DNA of 64,000 nucleotides, taken from Rhizobium phaseoli. Its GTDB lineage: Bacteria > Pseudomonadota > Alphaproteobacteria > Rhizobiales > Rhizobiaceae. The notes under the pieces were generated by a model, which was not told the origin of the DNA, searched no databases, and worked only from the letters and a program-made list of their open reading frames with translations. Below are positions 53,474 to 63,155 of this stretch, piece by piece (position 1 is the first letter of the stretch; each line of letters begins with the position of its first letter). The stretch lies in contig NZ_ML133565.1 of NCBI RefSeq assembly GCF_003985125.1, forward strand, positions 62,001-126,000. Direction: 5' to 3'. The position numbers were made by a program, and so were the translations under genes.

Positions 53474-53736
53474 ACCGATTTTTCGGCCTGATCAGCCATC
53501 GCACTGTACTTTGCCTCGAGCCGGTCGAAGACATCGCTCGCCGGCTTAGTCCGGCCCGCCTCGGCATCGGCAATGCCGCGCAGGATGGAAGCGTCCAGTG
53601 CGGCAAGCCGGGTCTCCCGGTCCTGAACCAGTCGAACACCTTCACGGAGGACTTCGCTTTTCGAGCCATAGCGGCCCGTGTCGACAAGTTGCTGGATATA
53701 GGTTTCGAGCTGCTTTCCCAGATCGGCACTAATCAT
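53470..53736 (-). CDS. parD: ParD-family (CC2985-type) antitoxin
   Basis: I prefer ATG 53736, preceded by GGAGAG, giving 88 residues. The ribbon-helix-helix is MISADLGKQLETYIQQLVDT then GRYGSKSEVLREGVRLVQDR, followed by the flexible toxin-binding tail (GIADAEAGRTKPASDVFDRL). It represses its own operon and blocks the ParE protein. An ATG 10 codons upstream exists but is not family-like. Confidence 0.9.
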   Translation of the reverse strand: MISADLGKQLETYIQQLVDTGRYGSKSEVLREGVRLVQDRETRLAALDASILRGIADAEAGRTKPASDVFDRLEAKYSAMADQAEKSV

Positions 53737-53769
53737 TCTGCTCTCCATCGGTCCTGATGGAGGCAAGAT

Positions 53770-54072
53770 ATGCCGTTATCAACTATGATCAAGCGTGGTT
53801 GGCCGGTCAGAACCTATGTGACCCTGCTTGCGACCACGCCGCATCTTCTCGACAAGGCTGCCCGCGAGTTCTTCGGGCGGTCTGTCAAGGAGCTGCTGTT
53901 GGAACGGCGGCTACTGGAGGCCAAGCGCCTGCTGATGTTCACCGTCCGCTCGGTAGAATATATTGCCGACGAGATCGGCTTCGAAGATCCGGCCTATTTC
54001 TCCCGCTTCTTCCGCAAACGCACTGGCGACGCGCCGGCCGCCTGGCGCCGTCATCGTCTACAGGGAAAATGA
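53770..54072 (+). pseudogene. AraC-family regulator, C-terminal DNA-binding domain only
   Basis: Residues 15-97 match the double helix-turn-helix of AraC proteins: TYVTLLATTPHLLDKAAREF, FGRSVKELLLERRLLEAKRL and the second signature SVEYIADEIGFEDPAYFSRF then FRKRTGDAPAAWR. The effector-binding first 180 residues are missing, and the short leader looks like fused unrelated sequence. A free DNA-binding domain could still bind, but a remnant is more likely. Confidence 0.72.
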
Positions 54073-54407
54073 CGATTCAGTTGTGCAGAAGGCGCGCAAA
54101 CGTAAGCTTCTCGACAGCGACTACGTTGAGGGCGGCTTCCGCTCCGACCTCGGTCTGTTGAAGCCGTGGACCGCGGATGGCGCTTACCGGGCCATTCTGA
54201 CCCGAGGGGTCTAACCGATAAAAATGCTCGGCTTCATCACGCAGCCAATCACAACAGACTGGATTGCGATTGCAACGCGGGCGGGGCAGGGCAACATATT
54301 CGTGTCCCCCTTCGAGGAACCAGAAAGGGGACGAGCTGCTGCATCTTGCAATTCCGGTCTATGCGGACTAAATGTGGTTACGTAACCACGAATGTTGGAG
54401 GCTTGTC
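54073..54407. other. Promoter region of the Phd/VapC operon and short non-coding sequence
   Basis: There is no supported gene. A 48-codon frame at 54224 has no ribosome site. Near 54299-54332 imperfect arms (GTCCCC and GGGGAC) could form a weak hairpin. The last 40 bases contain the palindrome listed separately. Confidence 0.35.
54374..54389. promoter_or_regulatory. Perfect 16-bp palindrome, likely antitoxin operator
   Basis: GTGGTTAC (54374-54381) and GTAACCAC (54382-54389) form an uninterrupted palindrome 18 bases before the antitoxin ATG, between it and the GGAGG ribosome site. Phd/YefM antitoxins repress their own operons by binding such short palindromes. Confidence 0.65.
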
Positions 54408-54662
54408 ATGACCGTCACCACGCTGTCAGGCCGGGAGCTCAATCAGGATCTTGGCCGCGCAAAGCGAGCCACCAAGGACGGACCAGTTATCATCACCGAC
54501 AGGGGTCGGCCTGCGCATGTCCTTTTGTCGTTCGACGAGTACAAGCGGCTGACAGGCAAAATGCGGACGCTTGGTGATATGCTCGCCGCGCCGGGGGCGG
54601 AAGATATCGACTTGCCGCTGCCGCAGCGCACGGAACATGCCCAGCCCGTCGACCTGTCCTGA
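54408..54662 (+). CDS. Phd/YefM-family antitoxin
   Basis: ATG 54408 follows GGAGGC. The 84-residue protein starts VTTLSGRELNQDLGRAKRAT and DGPVIITDRGRPAHVLLSFD then EYKRL, the Phd/YefM DNA-binding fold. Its C-terminal tail (IDLPLPQRTEHAQPVDL) binds the PIN toxin. Its TGA overlaps the toxin ATG by one base. Confidence 0.92.
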   Translation: MTVTTLSGRELNQDLGRAKRATKDGPVIITDRGRPAHVLLSFDEYKRLTGKMRTLGDMLAAPGAEDIDLPLPQRTEHAQPVDLS

Positions 54663-55090
54663 TGTTGTTGCTCGATACCAATGTCGTGTCCGAACTGCGC
54701 AAGGTCGCGAGCGGAAGGGCTGATCCCAACGTCGTGGTCTGGAATGAAACCGTCGATCCGGCCGAGACCTTCATTTCCTCCGTCGTGTTGCATGAGCTGG
54801 AGATTGGCCTCCGGCTGGTAGAGCATAATGATGTCGCCGCCGGCAAGGTGCTGCGCAACTGGTTGGAGAATATCGTTCTCACCGCGTTTTCCGGCCGCAT
54901 CCTGCCTCTGGACGAGGGGGCCGCCGTCCAGGCGGCCCAATGGCATGTGCCAAATCCGAAGCCGATTAATGACGCCTATATTGCGGCGACAGCCTTCACC
55001 CGTCGCATGACGCTGGTGACGCGCAATATCAAGGATTTCGAGGGCATGGGAGTTGCACTCGTAAATCCGTGGGATGTGCCGCATGGTTAG
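54662..55090 (+). CDS. vapC: VapC-family PIN-domain ribonuclease toxin
   Basis: The 142-residue protein has the PIN-domain acidic residues: Asp5 in LLLDTNVVSELRK, Glu43-region in SSVVLHELEIGLRL, the central Asp in INDAYIAATAFTR and the last in LVTRNIKDFEGMGV. VapC proteins cut tRNA or rRNA when their antitoxin is lost. Pairing with a Phd-type antitoxin is common. The stop lies inside the first arm of a very long hairpin. Confidence 0.92.
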   Translation: MLLLDTNVVSELRKVASGRADPNVVVWNETVDPAETFISSVVLHELEIGLRLVEHNDVAAGKVLRNWLENIVLTAFSGRILPLDEGAAVQAAQWHVPNPKPINDAYIAATAFTRRMTLVTRNIKDFEGMGVALVNPWDVPHG

Positions 55091-55151
55091 TCCGGGAGTT
55101 GATGGGTCGGATTGTTTCAGTCTCGATCCGCCCATCAACTCCCGGACTAAC
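55086..55151. terminator. Very long hairpin overlapping the vapC stop codon
   Basis: GTTAGTCCGGGAGTTGATGG and one more G (55086-55106) pair perfectly with 55131-55151, and after a single bulged T another 5 bp (108-112 with 126-130) extend the stem to 26 pairs with a 13-base loop. There is no T run. It may act as a bidirectional terminator or be the remnant of a mobile element. Confidence 0.55.
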
Positions 55152-55290
55152 TATGTAGAAGAGCAGTTCCGCCCAGTGTGCTCAACATCATTTCGCTGCG
55201 AGGGACCTTAAGAGTGCGAGCGCCCTCTATCGTCCTCTCGTCACAGTCTATAGGACGAGCGGTCGGCTAGATTAGGTGGCGATCGAAGAG

Positions 55291-55506
55291 TTACTTTCGT
55301 CTTTGATCGTGGTGCTCCCTCTGGGCGGGCGCAAGGATAGCATGGGATTCTGCACGGTTCAGCGTGTTGACCAATTCTTCGCCCTCATCGGCGGTAAGCA
55401 TGTCCATAACGAAGCCATTGACGAGAGCTTTTCGGTCTGAAACCGTATCGATTACCGTCCAGTAGATGTTGAGGTTCTTCTGGAGGGCGTATCTCTGGTT
55501 TTGCAT
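55291..55506 (-). CDS. Small hypothetical protein
   Basis: The 71-residue frame starts at ATG 55506 with AGGAAAGG upstream. It reads MQNQRYALQKNLNIYWTVID, TVSDRKALVNGFVMDMLTAD and EGEELVNTLNRAE, a plausible helical soluble protein, with a charged tail. I do not recognise a family. It stands alone between the VapC operon and the response-regulator gene. Confidence 0.5.
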   Translation of the reverse strand: MQNQRYALQKNLNIYWTVIDTVSDRKALVNGFVMDMLTADEGEELVNTLNRAESHAILAPAQREHHDQRRK

Positions 55507-55776
55507 GAATGATACCTTTCCTCGGTCTTTCGGTTACTCGCGTTGCGTCAACATGATGAGCGTCTGTCCAATGGTAGGGACCCGCGGACCGGTGCAGATT
55601 CTTGCACCGAGACCCGATAACGTCTGTCCTGTCTCTGCAAGTTTTTCAGCTGGTAAGAGGATAAAGCCGACGGCCTTCGGAGCGTATTGCCCAATGAGAT
55701 AAGCGACTCGCCGAATTGGCGCCCCGACTATCCCATTCGAGGCGGATGCCCGATACTTTGGTCTAGATGCGTGAGC

Positions 55777-56403
55777 CTACCTGACCCACGACGGCTTCGT
55801 CGACAATCCGAGGCCGTCCGCCATCCGGACGAGGTCAACGAGAGACCTCGCCTGCATCTTCTGCATGACATGGCCGCGATGAACCTTGACGGTCACCTCG
55901 CTCAGGCCCACTTGCGCAGCGATTTGCTTGTTGACGCTGCCCGCGACCACTAGGTTCATGATCTCGCGCTCGCGCGGCGTCAAGGAATCATAGCGGGACC
56001 GAAGCTCGGCAATGAGCGCGACTTCCTGCCTCCGAGCGCAATCGCGCTCGATCCCGGCATAGGCGGCATCGAGCAATTCCTGCTCGCGCAGCGGCTTCGT
56101 CAGGAATTCGATGGCACCGGCTTTCATCGCCCGCACAGAGATCGGAATGTCGCTATGGGCACTGATAAAAATGACCGGAAGCTCAATTCCAAGGGAAGTG
56201 AGCATGCTCTGAAATTCCAGGCCGCTTCGCCCCGGCAGCCTTACATCGAGAATGATGCAGCCCGGAACGTCAGGGCGCTTGCTATCCAAAAACTCCTGAC
56301 TGGAAGCGAATGTCAGTGCCTCAAGTCCAACCGAGCGCAAGAGATCGCCGAGGCCTTCGCGCACAGATGCGTCATCATCAATGATGTAGACAATCTCCTT
56401 CAT
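55777..56403 (-). CDS. FixJ-type response regulator
   Basis: The 208-residue protein (ATG 56403; four codons earlier another ATG is possible) has a receiver domain with VYIIDDDASVREGL, the phospho-Asp in CIILDVRLPGRSGLE and FLTKPLREQELLDA (conserved Lys). A LuxR/FixJ helix-turn-helix follows: LTPREREIMNLVVAGSVNKQ and IAAQVGLSEVTVKVHRGHVM. It is encoded 51 bases after the giant kinase gene and is its likely phosphotransfer partner. It activates or represses unknown genes in response. Confidence 0.92.
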   Translation of the reverse strand: MKEIVYIIDDDASVREGLGDLLRSVGLEALTFASSQEFLDSKRPDVPGCIILDVRLPGRSGLEFQSMLTSLGIELPVIFISAHSDIPISVRAMKAGAIEFLTKPLREQELLDAAYAGIERDCARRQEVALIAELRSRYDSLTPREREIMNLVVAGSVNKQIAAQVGLSEVTVKVHRGHVMQKMQARSLVDLVRMADGLGLSTKPSWVR

Positions 56404-56454
56404 CCATGTCCCCAATGTTTGCGCCGGTCAGGCGGCGCCCCGGACATGGATCCA

Positions 56455-59400
56455 TTATTTCTCCGTGGTTGGTAATGTAAACTGAAAAATGGCACCGTGG
56501 GGCACGTTTGGCGTGGCCCAGAGTTGGCCTTTGTGAGCCTCAACGATCGAACGACTGATCGTCAGGCCCATGCCCATTCCCTTGGGTTTGGTACTGAAAA
56601 ACGCCTCAAATATATCGCCGATCTTCGCCGGGTCGAGGATAGGGCCGCTATCGCGGACTGCCACCAAAACGGTATTGGATGCTGCCTTTTCAGTGCTTAC
56701 GATGAGTTCGCGCGCTCCCTTGGGCATCGCCGCCATCGCGTCGTTGGCGTTCATGATAAGGTTCAGGATCACCTGCTGGATTTGCACCTGGTCCCCAACG
56801 ATCGGGGGCAAGCCGTGGGAGAGGTTTGTACGGAGCGACACCGCACTGCGTTCGAGGTCCGTGGACACCAGCGCTATCGTCTCGGACACGATATTGTTGA
56901 TGTTCAGCCGGTCCCTGCGTTCTGGTGATTTCTTCGCCATTGCCCGAATCCGGTCGATGACCTCGGATGCGCGAAAAGCGTCGCTGATCATGCGCTCGAT
57001 GGCGCGACGGGCGGAGACGATGTCACGGGGATCCGCGTCGAGATAGCGAAGGCAGGCATTGCCGCTGCTGACTAGCCCGGTGAGCGGCTGTCTGACCTCG
57101 TGGGCGATGGAGGCTACAAGTTCGCCCATAGTGGTCAGCCTGCTTACATGGGCAAGTTCTGCTCGCGCAAGCTGAATAGCATCCTGGGCCTGCCTGCGGT
57201 CGGTGATGTCACGCGCCAGCGAAAGACGAAACCATTGCTCTTCCTGTTTGAATTTACCGACGCGAACCTCGACCGGAAACGTTGTTCCGTCCTTACGCCG
57301 GTGGACCGTTTCGAAAGTCATTGGCTGCCCTGCGTCGACGCGATCCACCAATGTCGCAAGCGACTTTTCGTCGATGGCTCCGTCAAAGTCGCGCGGGTGC
57401 ATGCCAATCAATTCTTCCCGGCTGTAACCGAGGCTTTCACAGGCTTGGCGGTTGACGTCTATGACGGTCAGATCGTCGGTATGGAGAAAAAAGGCATCGG
57501 TGGCATGGTCGACGAAGGTGCGAAAACGAGTTTCGCTTGCGCGCAGCCTCTCCTCTGCTCGCTTGCTCTCGGACAGGTCGAGCACGAAGGCCACAGCCTG
57601 GCTCCCGGCCCCCTCGAAACTTGCCTCACCGATCATCACGGGTACGTGACCGCCGCCCTTTCGCTGGTACACCTTTTCAAAGGGGCGGACGCTGCCGGTC
57701 ACTCTCAGTTCGGCCTCGGCTTCGGCGTCACGCTCGCGCCACTCCGGCGGTGTCAGCTCTTTATCGAGCAACTGACCCGCCAAGAGTTCGTCACGGCTGT
57801 AGCCCACCATTTGCAGGAACGCCTCGTTGGCCTCGATAATCCGACCTCCGATATCCCGGATAAAAATTCCGATGATGTTCGCTTCGACAAGCCGGCCTAT
57901 TCGCGCTTCACGTTCTGCCAGGTCGCGGTAAAGTCCGGTGATTTCGAGCGTGCTGGCGGCTTGCGAGGCGATCAGCTTCAACACCGGAATGCGCCCCGGC
58001 GCGAAGACACGGCCCGTCAGAGTGTTTTCCAGATACAGCGCACCGATCAGCTTCGCGTGGTTGATCAGCGGCAAACAGAGAATGGATCTGGCCGCGCGAT
58101 GGCGGATATAGGGATCGGCCGCAAAGGCGTTTTCAGCCGACGCATCGTCGAGGCTTACGATTTCCCGCATACGCAGGACGTAATTGAGAACTGATTCCGG
58201 CATCACGCCGGCGAGGGCCTCATTACGCAACTCTATGAGGACCGCTTCGCCGCGGATCGTCGCCTCAGCGGCAATCCGCGGTTCGCCGCCACGCGACAGG
58301 ATCAGAAGGCCACGTTCGGCTCCCGCCTGCTCGACAGCCATTCGCAACACCGTGTCGATCAGCTTCTCGACGACGATTTCGCTGGAGACTGCTTGCGACA
58401 CCTTGATGACGGTGGCGAGCTCCAGATGCTCGATCGGCGCTTCGATCGTGCTTGTTGCAGCCGGCGCCGATTGTCCATCCCGCAGTTGGGGATAGGCTTC
58501 TTCGAGCTGCCGCGCCTTGCCGTCGGCTCCCCAACTGAGATAACAGCGACGGGCGTTTTGAAGATAGAGGCGAGCGATCTGATCGAAGCCGCGCGCCCGG
58601 TAAAAGGCGGAAGCGCGCTCATACGCGATCGCTTCATCGTGTGGGAGCGCGTGTGCATGTGCCAACTGGATCGCCTGTTCATAGAGGCGCTCGGCATGCA
58701 ATTCACGGCCTGCCAAGCGGGCGATCTCTGCGCCAAGCAATGTTGCGCGGCTTGCGAAATTCTCCGGGCAGTGCGCGGCCCAAGTGTCGAGCTGCCGGCG
58801 GTGAGCGCGTATGGCCTTGCGATAAAGCGCTCCTTCAGTCGTCGACCCTTGCAAAGCAGAGGCCAATGAAAGGCCGGTATAGAAGTGATATTCCGCCCGC
58901 TCGAAAATAGCGGGAGTCATCCAGAGGAGGCTTTCTGCTTTCGCCGCTGCCGAAAGCGCTGCGAGGGTATTCCCGGCAAATACACAGGCCTGTAGCTTGC
59001 GGATCCAGTACAGGCAACTGCCCGGCTTGCCGTCGGTCTTAAACTCGAATTGCTGCTCGTCGAACCCTTCATCGTTGAAGCATCCGAAGATTGGCGTCAG
59101 CCCGCGAAGCGTTCGGATGAGTTGGAGCTGACCGCTGATGAAACCGACGGCGACTCCGAAACCGGCCTGACGCGCGAAGTCCAGGCCGGCTTCCGCATCG
59201 CGCTGAACCTGCGAGAGGGGCTCGCCAGCGGCGAGAAGATAAGTCACAAGGTTATTCCGGCTTAAGACGGCGTAGGTGAGATCGCCGACCTGCTGTGCCG
59301 TTTCGAATACGCGCTGCGCCAGCGCACGGCCGGTGCGGACATGACGCGGCGACGATTTCGCAAGGTTGCCGAAGGCGAGGTAGACTCGTGCCCTCAGGCG

Positions 59401-62400
59401 TTCCATTCCGGGCTGTTCCGTCAGGTCCAGTCCAAGCAGGCCGAACCGAAAACCGGCTTCATAGTTGCCGAAATAGGGCCCAAGCACCGTGCCCACAGCA
59501 GTGAAGGCATAAGGCGATGTATCGCTGTTGCCGTGTTTGAGGCTGATGTTCCCCATTCGCCCGATAACGAGGCAGCGCAGATTCTCGTTGGTAAATAGGG
59601 CCGGAGTAACAAGTGAAGTCAGAACGTCCATGGTCGCGAATGCGACCGGGTCCGCCATAGGGGGCGAATTAAGCAGCGCTTCGATCGGGCGGCCCCCAAG
59701 TTGTCGCCAAAGCCGCGCGTATTCCTGGCGCACCTGGCTCCTGGTCGGGTGGGACGACCACGAAATGCCGACCCGGTGCAGGTAGTCGAGACCGAATATG
59801 ATGGCCTGATCGCTCCGACCCAGGCTCATGAAAAGATCGACGCGCAGGCGCGTGACGCGGGCCAGATCGGCGAGGCTGGTGGCTCGGCTTGCCAGTTCTG
59901 CGAGGCGGGCCTGCGCCTCCGCCGGTGCCCCGGTCAAGAATTCGCATTCGGCCCTGTGGAGTTCGAGACTAAAAGCGAGTTCGTATCGGCGCTCCCAGGC
60001 ATCGTCCGGCAAGTAAGCCACACCCGTTCCGGCATAGGCCAGCGCCGATTCGTATGCAGCCGACGCCTTGGCGCGGCGCGTGGCAAGCAGGTTCAAGTCG
60101 GCGAGACGCTCGCGCTCTTCACCGGGCGCGATGAGCGCGCCGCCGCAATTGAGTTGGCCGACAATCTCGAAAATATTCTCGTCGAGTGCCTGCGGCGGCG
60201 TATGCATCAGCAGGAGGCGGCCGATGGAAAGATGCGCTGCCGCCCGCTCATCTTCAGGGATCAGCCCATACGCGGCCTCCTGAACACGATCGTGCAGGAA
60301 GCGGTATGATGACCCCTCTTCACGCAGCACGAGTCCGGCCCGCGCCGCGGCCCAAAAGGCTGCATGAACCGCGTCGTGATTTTCGCTCCTGATCAGAGCC
60401 AGTGTATCAACCGCCGCATGATTGCCGAGACACGCTAGCATGTTCAGGGCAGCCTGCGTGGTATCGGGCAGGCGCCGCAGCTTGCTTAGCATAAGATCCA
60501 CGACGTTATCGGTATAGCCTTTGGCTCGTATGCGATCGAGATCCCAAACCCAGTGCGTCTGTTCGCGATTGAATTCGAGCAGGCCTTCGTCCGGCAGCGT
60601 GCTCAGGAACTGGAGCGCGAAGAAAGGATTGCCTCCGCTCTTCTTGTGCACGAGCCGCGCCAGCGGTTGGGCACGCTTTCTTCCGCAATGAAGCGCGTCG
60701 GCCAGCATCCGGGTGAGATCTTCCAGCCTAAGCGGTGTCAGTTCGATTTCATGCACCTGGCCACCGGCCTCCCGGATCGCTGTCAGCCGGCGGATAAGCG
60801 GATGGGTGGACGATACTTCGTTGTCGCGATAGGCGCCAATGAGCAGCAGGTGACGCATATCCTGCTGGGTGCACAAATCTTCAAGTAGATCGAGCGTTGC
60901 TGCGTCCAACCATTGGAGATCGTCTAGAAACAGCGTGAGCGGATGTGCTGCTGTGGCAAACACTCGCAGCAGGCGCCTGATGTTCAATTGGAAGCGGCGT
61001 TTGGCGTCCTGAGGCGGCAGATCCGTAACCGCCGGAAGCTGGCCGATGAGAGACTCAAGTTCCGGAATAAGCGTTACCAACAGCCGACCGCTCGCGCCCA
61101 GTTCTTCCGAAAAAGCAGCGCGCCAGGGCGCGAGTTCCGCTTCACTCTTGCCCAGCAGCACTCGGAGGAGGCCTTGCAGGGCCTGCGCAACGCTCGCATA
61201 AGGAATGTGATGCTGATTCTGGTCGAATTTGCCGGAGGCAAACAGCCCACGCGGCGGCACGAGCGCGCGGTGGAGCTCATTCACGACCATGGATTTGCCT
61301 ACGCCGGCATGACCCGAAACCAGCACCAATGTCGGCCCAGCGCCCGCGACGACCCGGTCGAATGCGGAGGTTAGGGCGGCGATCTCGCGTTCGCGACCGT
61401 AGGGCCGCTCGGGGATCACCAATCTGTCCGGAACATCGCGTGTCCCGAGCGGAAATTCTGCGATCCGCCCATACTTCTCGCTCTCTATGAGGGCACGCCG
61501 CAGATCCGCCTCTAGCCCGGCGGCCGTCTGGTAGCGTTCCTCTGCGTTCTTGGCGAGCAGCTTCATCACGATTGCTGAGATAACGCCTGGTAGCTCCCTT
61601 ACACGCTCGGACGGCGGCACCGGTCGCCTGGCAACGTGGCAGTGCACCCATTCCATCGGCTCCGAAGCAGTGAACGGTAACTGGCCGGTGACCATTTCGT
61701 AGAGCGTGATGCCAAGGGCGTAAAGGTCACTACGCGAGTCCACCGATCGGTTCATGCGGCCGGTCTGTTCGGGCGCCATGTATGCGAGGCTGCCAGCAAT
61801 GACCTCAGGGGGCTCGGCGGCCTGGTGCTCACGAGAAAGATGCGACGCCACTCCGAAGCCCGTGAGACGGACCCGCCCTTCCGCCTCGTCCGCCAGTATA
61901 TTCGCCGGCTTGATGTCCCTATGAATGAGGCCGCATCCGTGAACCTTGCCGACTGCCGCCCCAATGCCCTTGGCAAGGCGCAAAAAGACAGTGAGTTCGT
62001 CGGCCATGCCATAGCTGTGCCGTCCCATCAACTGCGGGAGGGGCACGCCGCCGCAATCTTCGAGGACGAGCACGATACGACCATTTTCCGTTTTTAAATC
62101 CAGCGGTTTGGCCGCCCACTCCCGGTCGAGTTCGTCTTTCAGGCGATATTCGTGGGCCAGTCTGTCAAGACTGGTTCGACTGGGATGTTCGGCTGCAAGC
62201 TGCACCCTCAGAACGGCTTTTGATGCGCCGCTGCCGCTCCTGATCAGCTCCCGAGTAAAGATGCGATCGCCGTCAGTCCAGGAGGATTGTGGCTCGTGGT
62301 ACCGAAGGTCAGTCGATGTCTGCTGGCTGATGGAAGCGAGAGCGCGCTTCCGTCCGAACATGTTCCTCCTGGTGTTCTGCGCATCTTTGACCGTGTCGTC

Positions 62401-62403
62401 CAT
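56455..62403 (-). CDS. Trifunctional Ser/Thr kinase-AAA ATPase-sensor histidine kinase, 1982 residues
   Basis: Domains in order: protein kinase (about 40-310; HRDIKPANIL near 162, TGFGVAS in place of DFG, GSLAYMAPEQTGRMNRSVDS); AAA ATPase (Walker A GHAGVGKSMVV near 367, Walker B LTLFLDDLQWLDA); a long helical TPR-like region (about 650-1330); GAF (about 1340-1500); two PAS domains (about 1520-1760; AFLQMVGYSRDELLAGQLLD and ACESLGYSREELIGMHPRD); and histidine kinase (H-box SIAHEVRQPLTGLVSS near 1769, N-box LNLIMNANDAM near 1883, G-box GMGMGLTISRS). It is soluble, with no membrane helices. It integrates signals and phosphorylates the FixJ-type regulator. Confidence 0.93.
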   Translation of the reverse strand: MDDTVKDAQNTRRNMFGRKRALASISQQTSTDLRYHEPQSSWTDGDRIFTRELIRSGSGASKAVLRVQLAAEHPSRTSLDRLAHEYRLKDELDREWAAKPLDLKTENGRIVLVLEDCGGVPLPQLMGRHSYGMADELTVFLRLAKGIGAAVGKVHGCGLIHRDIKPANILADEAEGRVRLTGFGVASHLSREHQAAEPPEVIAGSLAYMAPEQTGRMNRSVDSRSDLYALGITLYEMVTGQLPFTASEPMEWVHCHVARRPVPPSERVRELPGVISAIVMKLLAKNAEERYQTAAGLEADLRRALIESEKYGRIAEFPLGTRDVPDRLVIPERPYGREREIAALTSAFDRVVAGAGPTLVLVSGHAGVGKSMVVNELHRALVPPRGLFASGKFDQNQHHIPYASVAQALQGLLRVLLGKSEAELAPWRAAFSEELGASGRLLVTLIPELESLIGQLPAVTDLPPQDAKRRFQLNIRRLLRVFATAAHPLTLFLDDLQWLDAATLDLLEDLCTQQDMRHLLLIGAYRDNEVSSTHPLIRRLTAIREAGGQVHEIELTPLRLEDLTRMLADALHCGRKRAQPLARLVHKKSGGNPFFALQFLSTLPDEGLLEFNREQTHWVWDLDRIRAKGYTDNVVDLMLSKLRRLPDTTQAALNMLACLGNHAAVDTLALIRSENHDAVHAAFWAAARAGLVLREEGSSYRFLHDRVQEAAYGLIPEDERAAAHLSIGRLLLMHTPPQALDENIFEIVGQLNCGGALIAPGEERERLADLNLLATRRAKASAAYESALAYAGTGVAYLPDDAWERRYELAFSLELHRAECEFLTGAPAEAQARLAELASRATSLADLARVTRLRVDLFMSLGRSDQAIIFGLDYLHRVGISWSSHPTRSQVRQEYARLWRQLGGRPIEALLNSPPMADPVAFATMDVLTSLVTPALFTNENLRCLVIGRMGNISLKHGNSDTSPYAFTAVGTVLGPYFGNYEAGFRFGLLGLDLTEQPGMERLRARVYLAFGNLAKSSPRHVRTGRALAQRVFETAQQVGDLTYAVLSRNNLVTYLLAAGEPLSQVQRDAEAGLDFARQAGFGVAVGFISGQLQLIRTLRGLTPIFGCFNDEGFDEQQFEFKTDGKPGSCLYWIRKLQACVFAGNTLAALSAAAKAESLLWMTPAIFERAEYHFYTGLSLASALQGSTTEGALYRKAIRAHRRQLDTWAAHCPENFASRATLLGAEIARLAGRELHAERLYEQAIQLAHAHALPHDEAIAYERASAFYRARGFDQIARLYLQNARRCYLSWGADGKARQLEEAYPQLRDGQSAPAATSTIEAPIEHLELATVIKVSQAVSSEIVVEKLIDTVLRMAVEQAGAERGLLILSRGGEPRIAAEATIRGEAVLIELRNEALAGVMPESVLNYVLRMREIVSLDDASAENAFAADPYIRHRAARSILCLPLINHAKLIGALYLENTLTGRVFAPGRIPVLKLIASQAASTLEITGLYRDLAEREARIGRLVEANIIGIFIRDIGGRIIEANEAFLQMVGYSRDELLAGQLLDKELTPPEWRERDAEAEAELRVTGSVRPFEKVYQRKGGGHVPVMIGEASFEGAGSQAVAFVLDLSESKRAEERLRASETRFRTFVDHATDAFFLHTDDLTVIDVNRQACESLGYSREELIGMHPRDFDGAIDEKSLATLVDRVDAGQPMTFETVHRRKDGTTFPVEVRVGKFKQEEQWFRLSLARDITDRRQAQDAIQLARAELAHVSRLTTMGELVASIAHEVRQPLTGLVSSGNACLRYLDADPRDIVSARRAIERMISDAFRASEVIDRIRAMAKKSPERRDRLNINNIVSETIALVSTDLERSAVSLRTNLSHGLPPIVGDQVQIQQVILNLIMNANDAMAAMPKGARELIVSTEKAASNTVLVAVRDSGPILDPAKIGDIFEAFFSTKPKGMGMGLTISRSIVEAHKGQLWATPNVPHGAIFQFTLPTTEK

Positions 62404-62939
62404 GGCACACCGCTCGCTTCGATGCCGCCCGCATGCATCTCAGGTGCAGGCATCGCAGATCCAATCAAGCTTCACCGACTTTCCTCTCATGTCAACGAGC
62501 CTATGCTTCGGATTATTGAGGCGGTCGCATCTGGGTTGATCTTCCTCCGCCTCAGGTTCCGGTGCATGTTGTTAAGTCAGTTTCGCGACGAGCAAAGCTG
62601 CGGCAACACGGTTTCATGCTTGAAGAAGCGCCGCGCCGGCGGGGTGAAGGTCTCGCGGTCAAGCAAAACGCCGGCGCGGCAAGTCGGCCCGTGATGGGAG
62701 GGTGTCTCTTTTAGGGGCCGTTGCAACACTAACTCTGCCTAGAGTGCCCTCGCTATTATGCCGAAGTATATTTGTTTAGCCCTTTCGCCCGATTCCTAAA
62801 CGAAACCAATTCTGCCGGATGTATCAGGTCGCTCTCTTTCGTGCTGATCACCCAGCCGCGAGCATTCAATACCGGCGGATCCCAATGGAGGCTATCTGCA
62901 GCGAGTGGCGCAACTTCTTTAAGTCTGCACGCGGGCCGA
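62404..62939. other. Region upstream of the giant kinase gene
   Basis: No supported gene. The kinase promoter should lie near 62404-62600. Short frames here are antisense-like and match nothing I know. Confidence 0.35.
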
Positions 62940-63155
62940 ACAGGAGCTCAACGCGCTTCAGATGACGCGCAATATGCTCGAACGCCTTCGGGAATCGCAG
63001 CAACGGGCCGGGCTGGCGGACGAGGGTGGCGTAGATCTCGTCATCGTAGGTACCCATGGGCGGGCGTACTGAATCTTCCTCTGGGCAGCGTGGCATCTCG
63101 TATTGTTAACGACATTGAGAACGATGTGTTGTTGGTACTGAGCAGCGTTCATTAA
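62940..63155 (+). pseudogene. Universal-stress-protein C-terminal remnant with frameshift
   Basis: One plus-strand frame reads LADEGGVDLVIVGTHGRA, the ATP-binding GTHGR motif of UspA proteins, and then stops. The continuation NLPLGSVASRIVNDIENDVL, LVLSSVH lies in the neighbouring frame and ends at TAA 63153-63155. The N-terminal 100 residues are lost. Confidence 0.6.
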
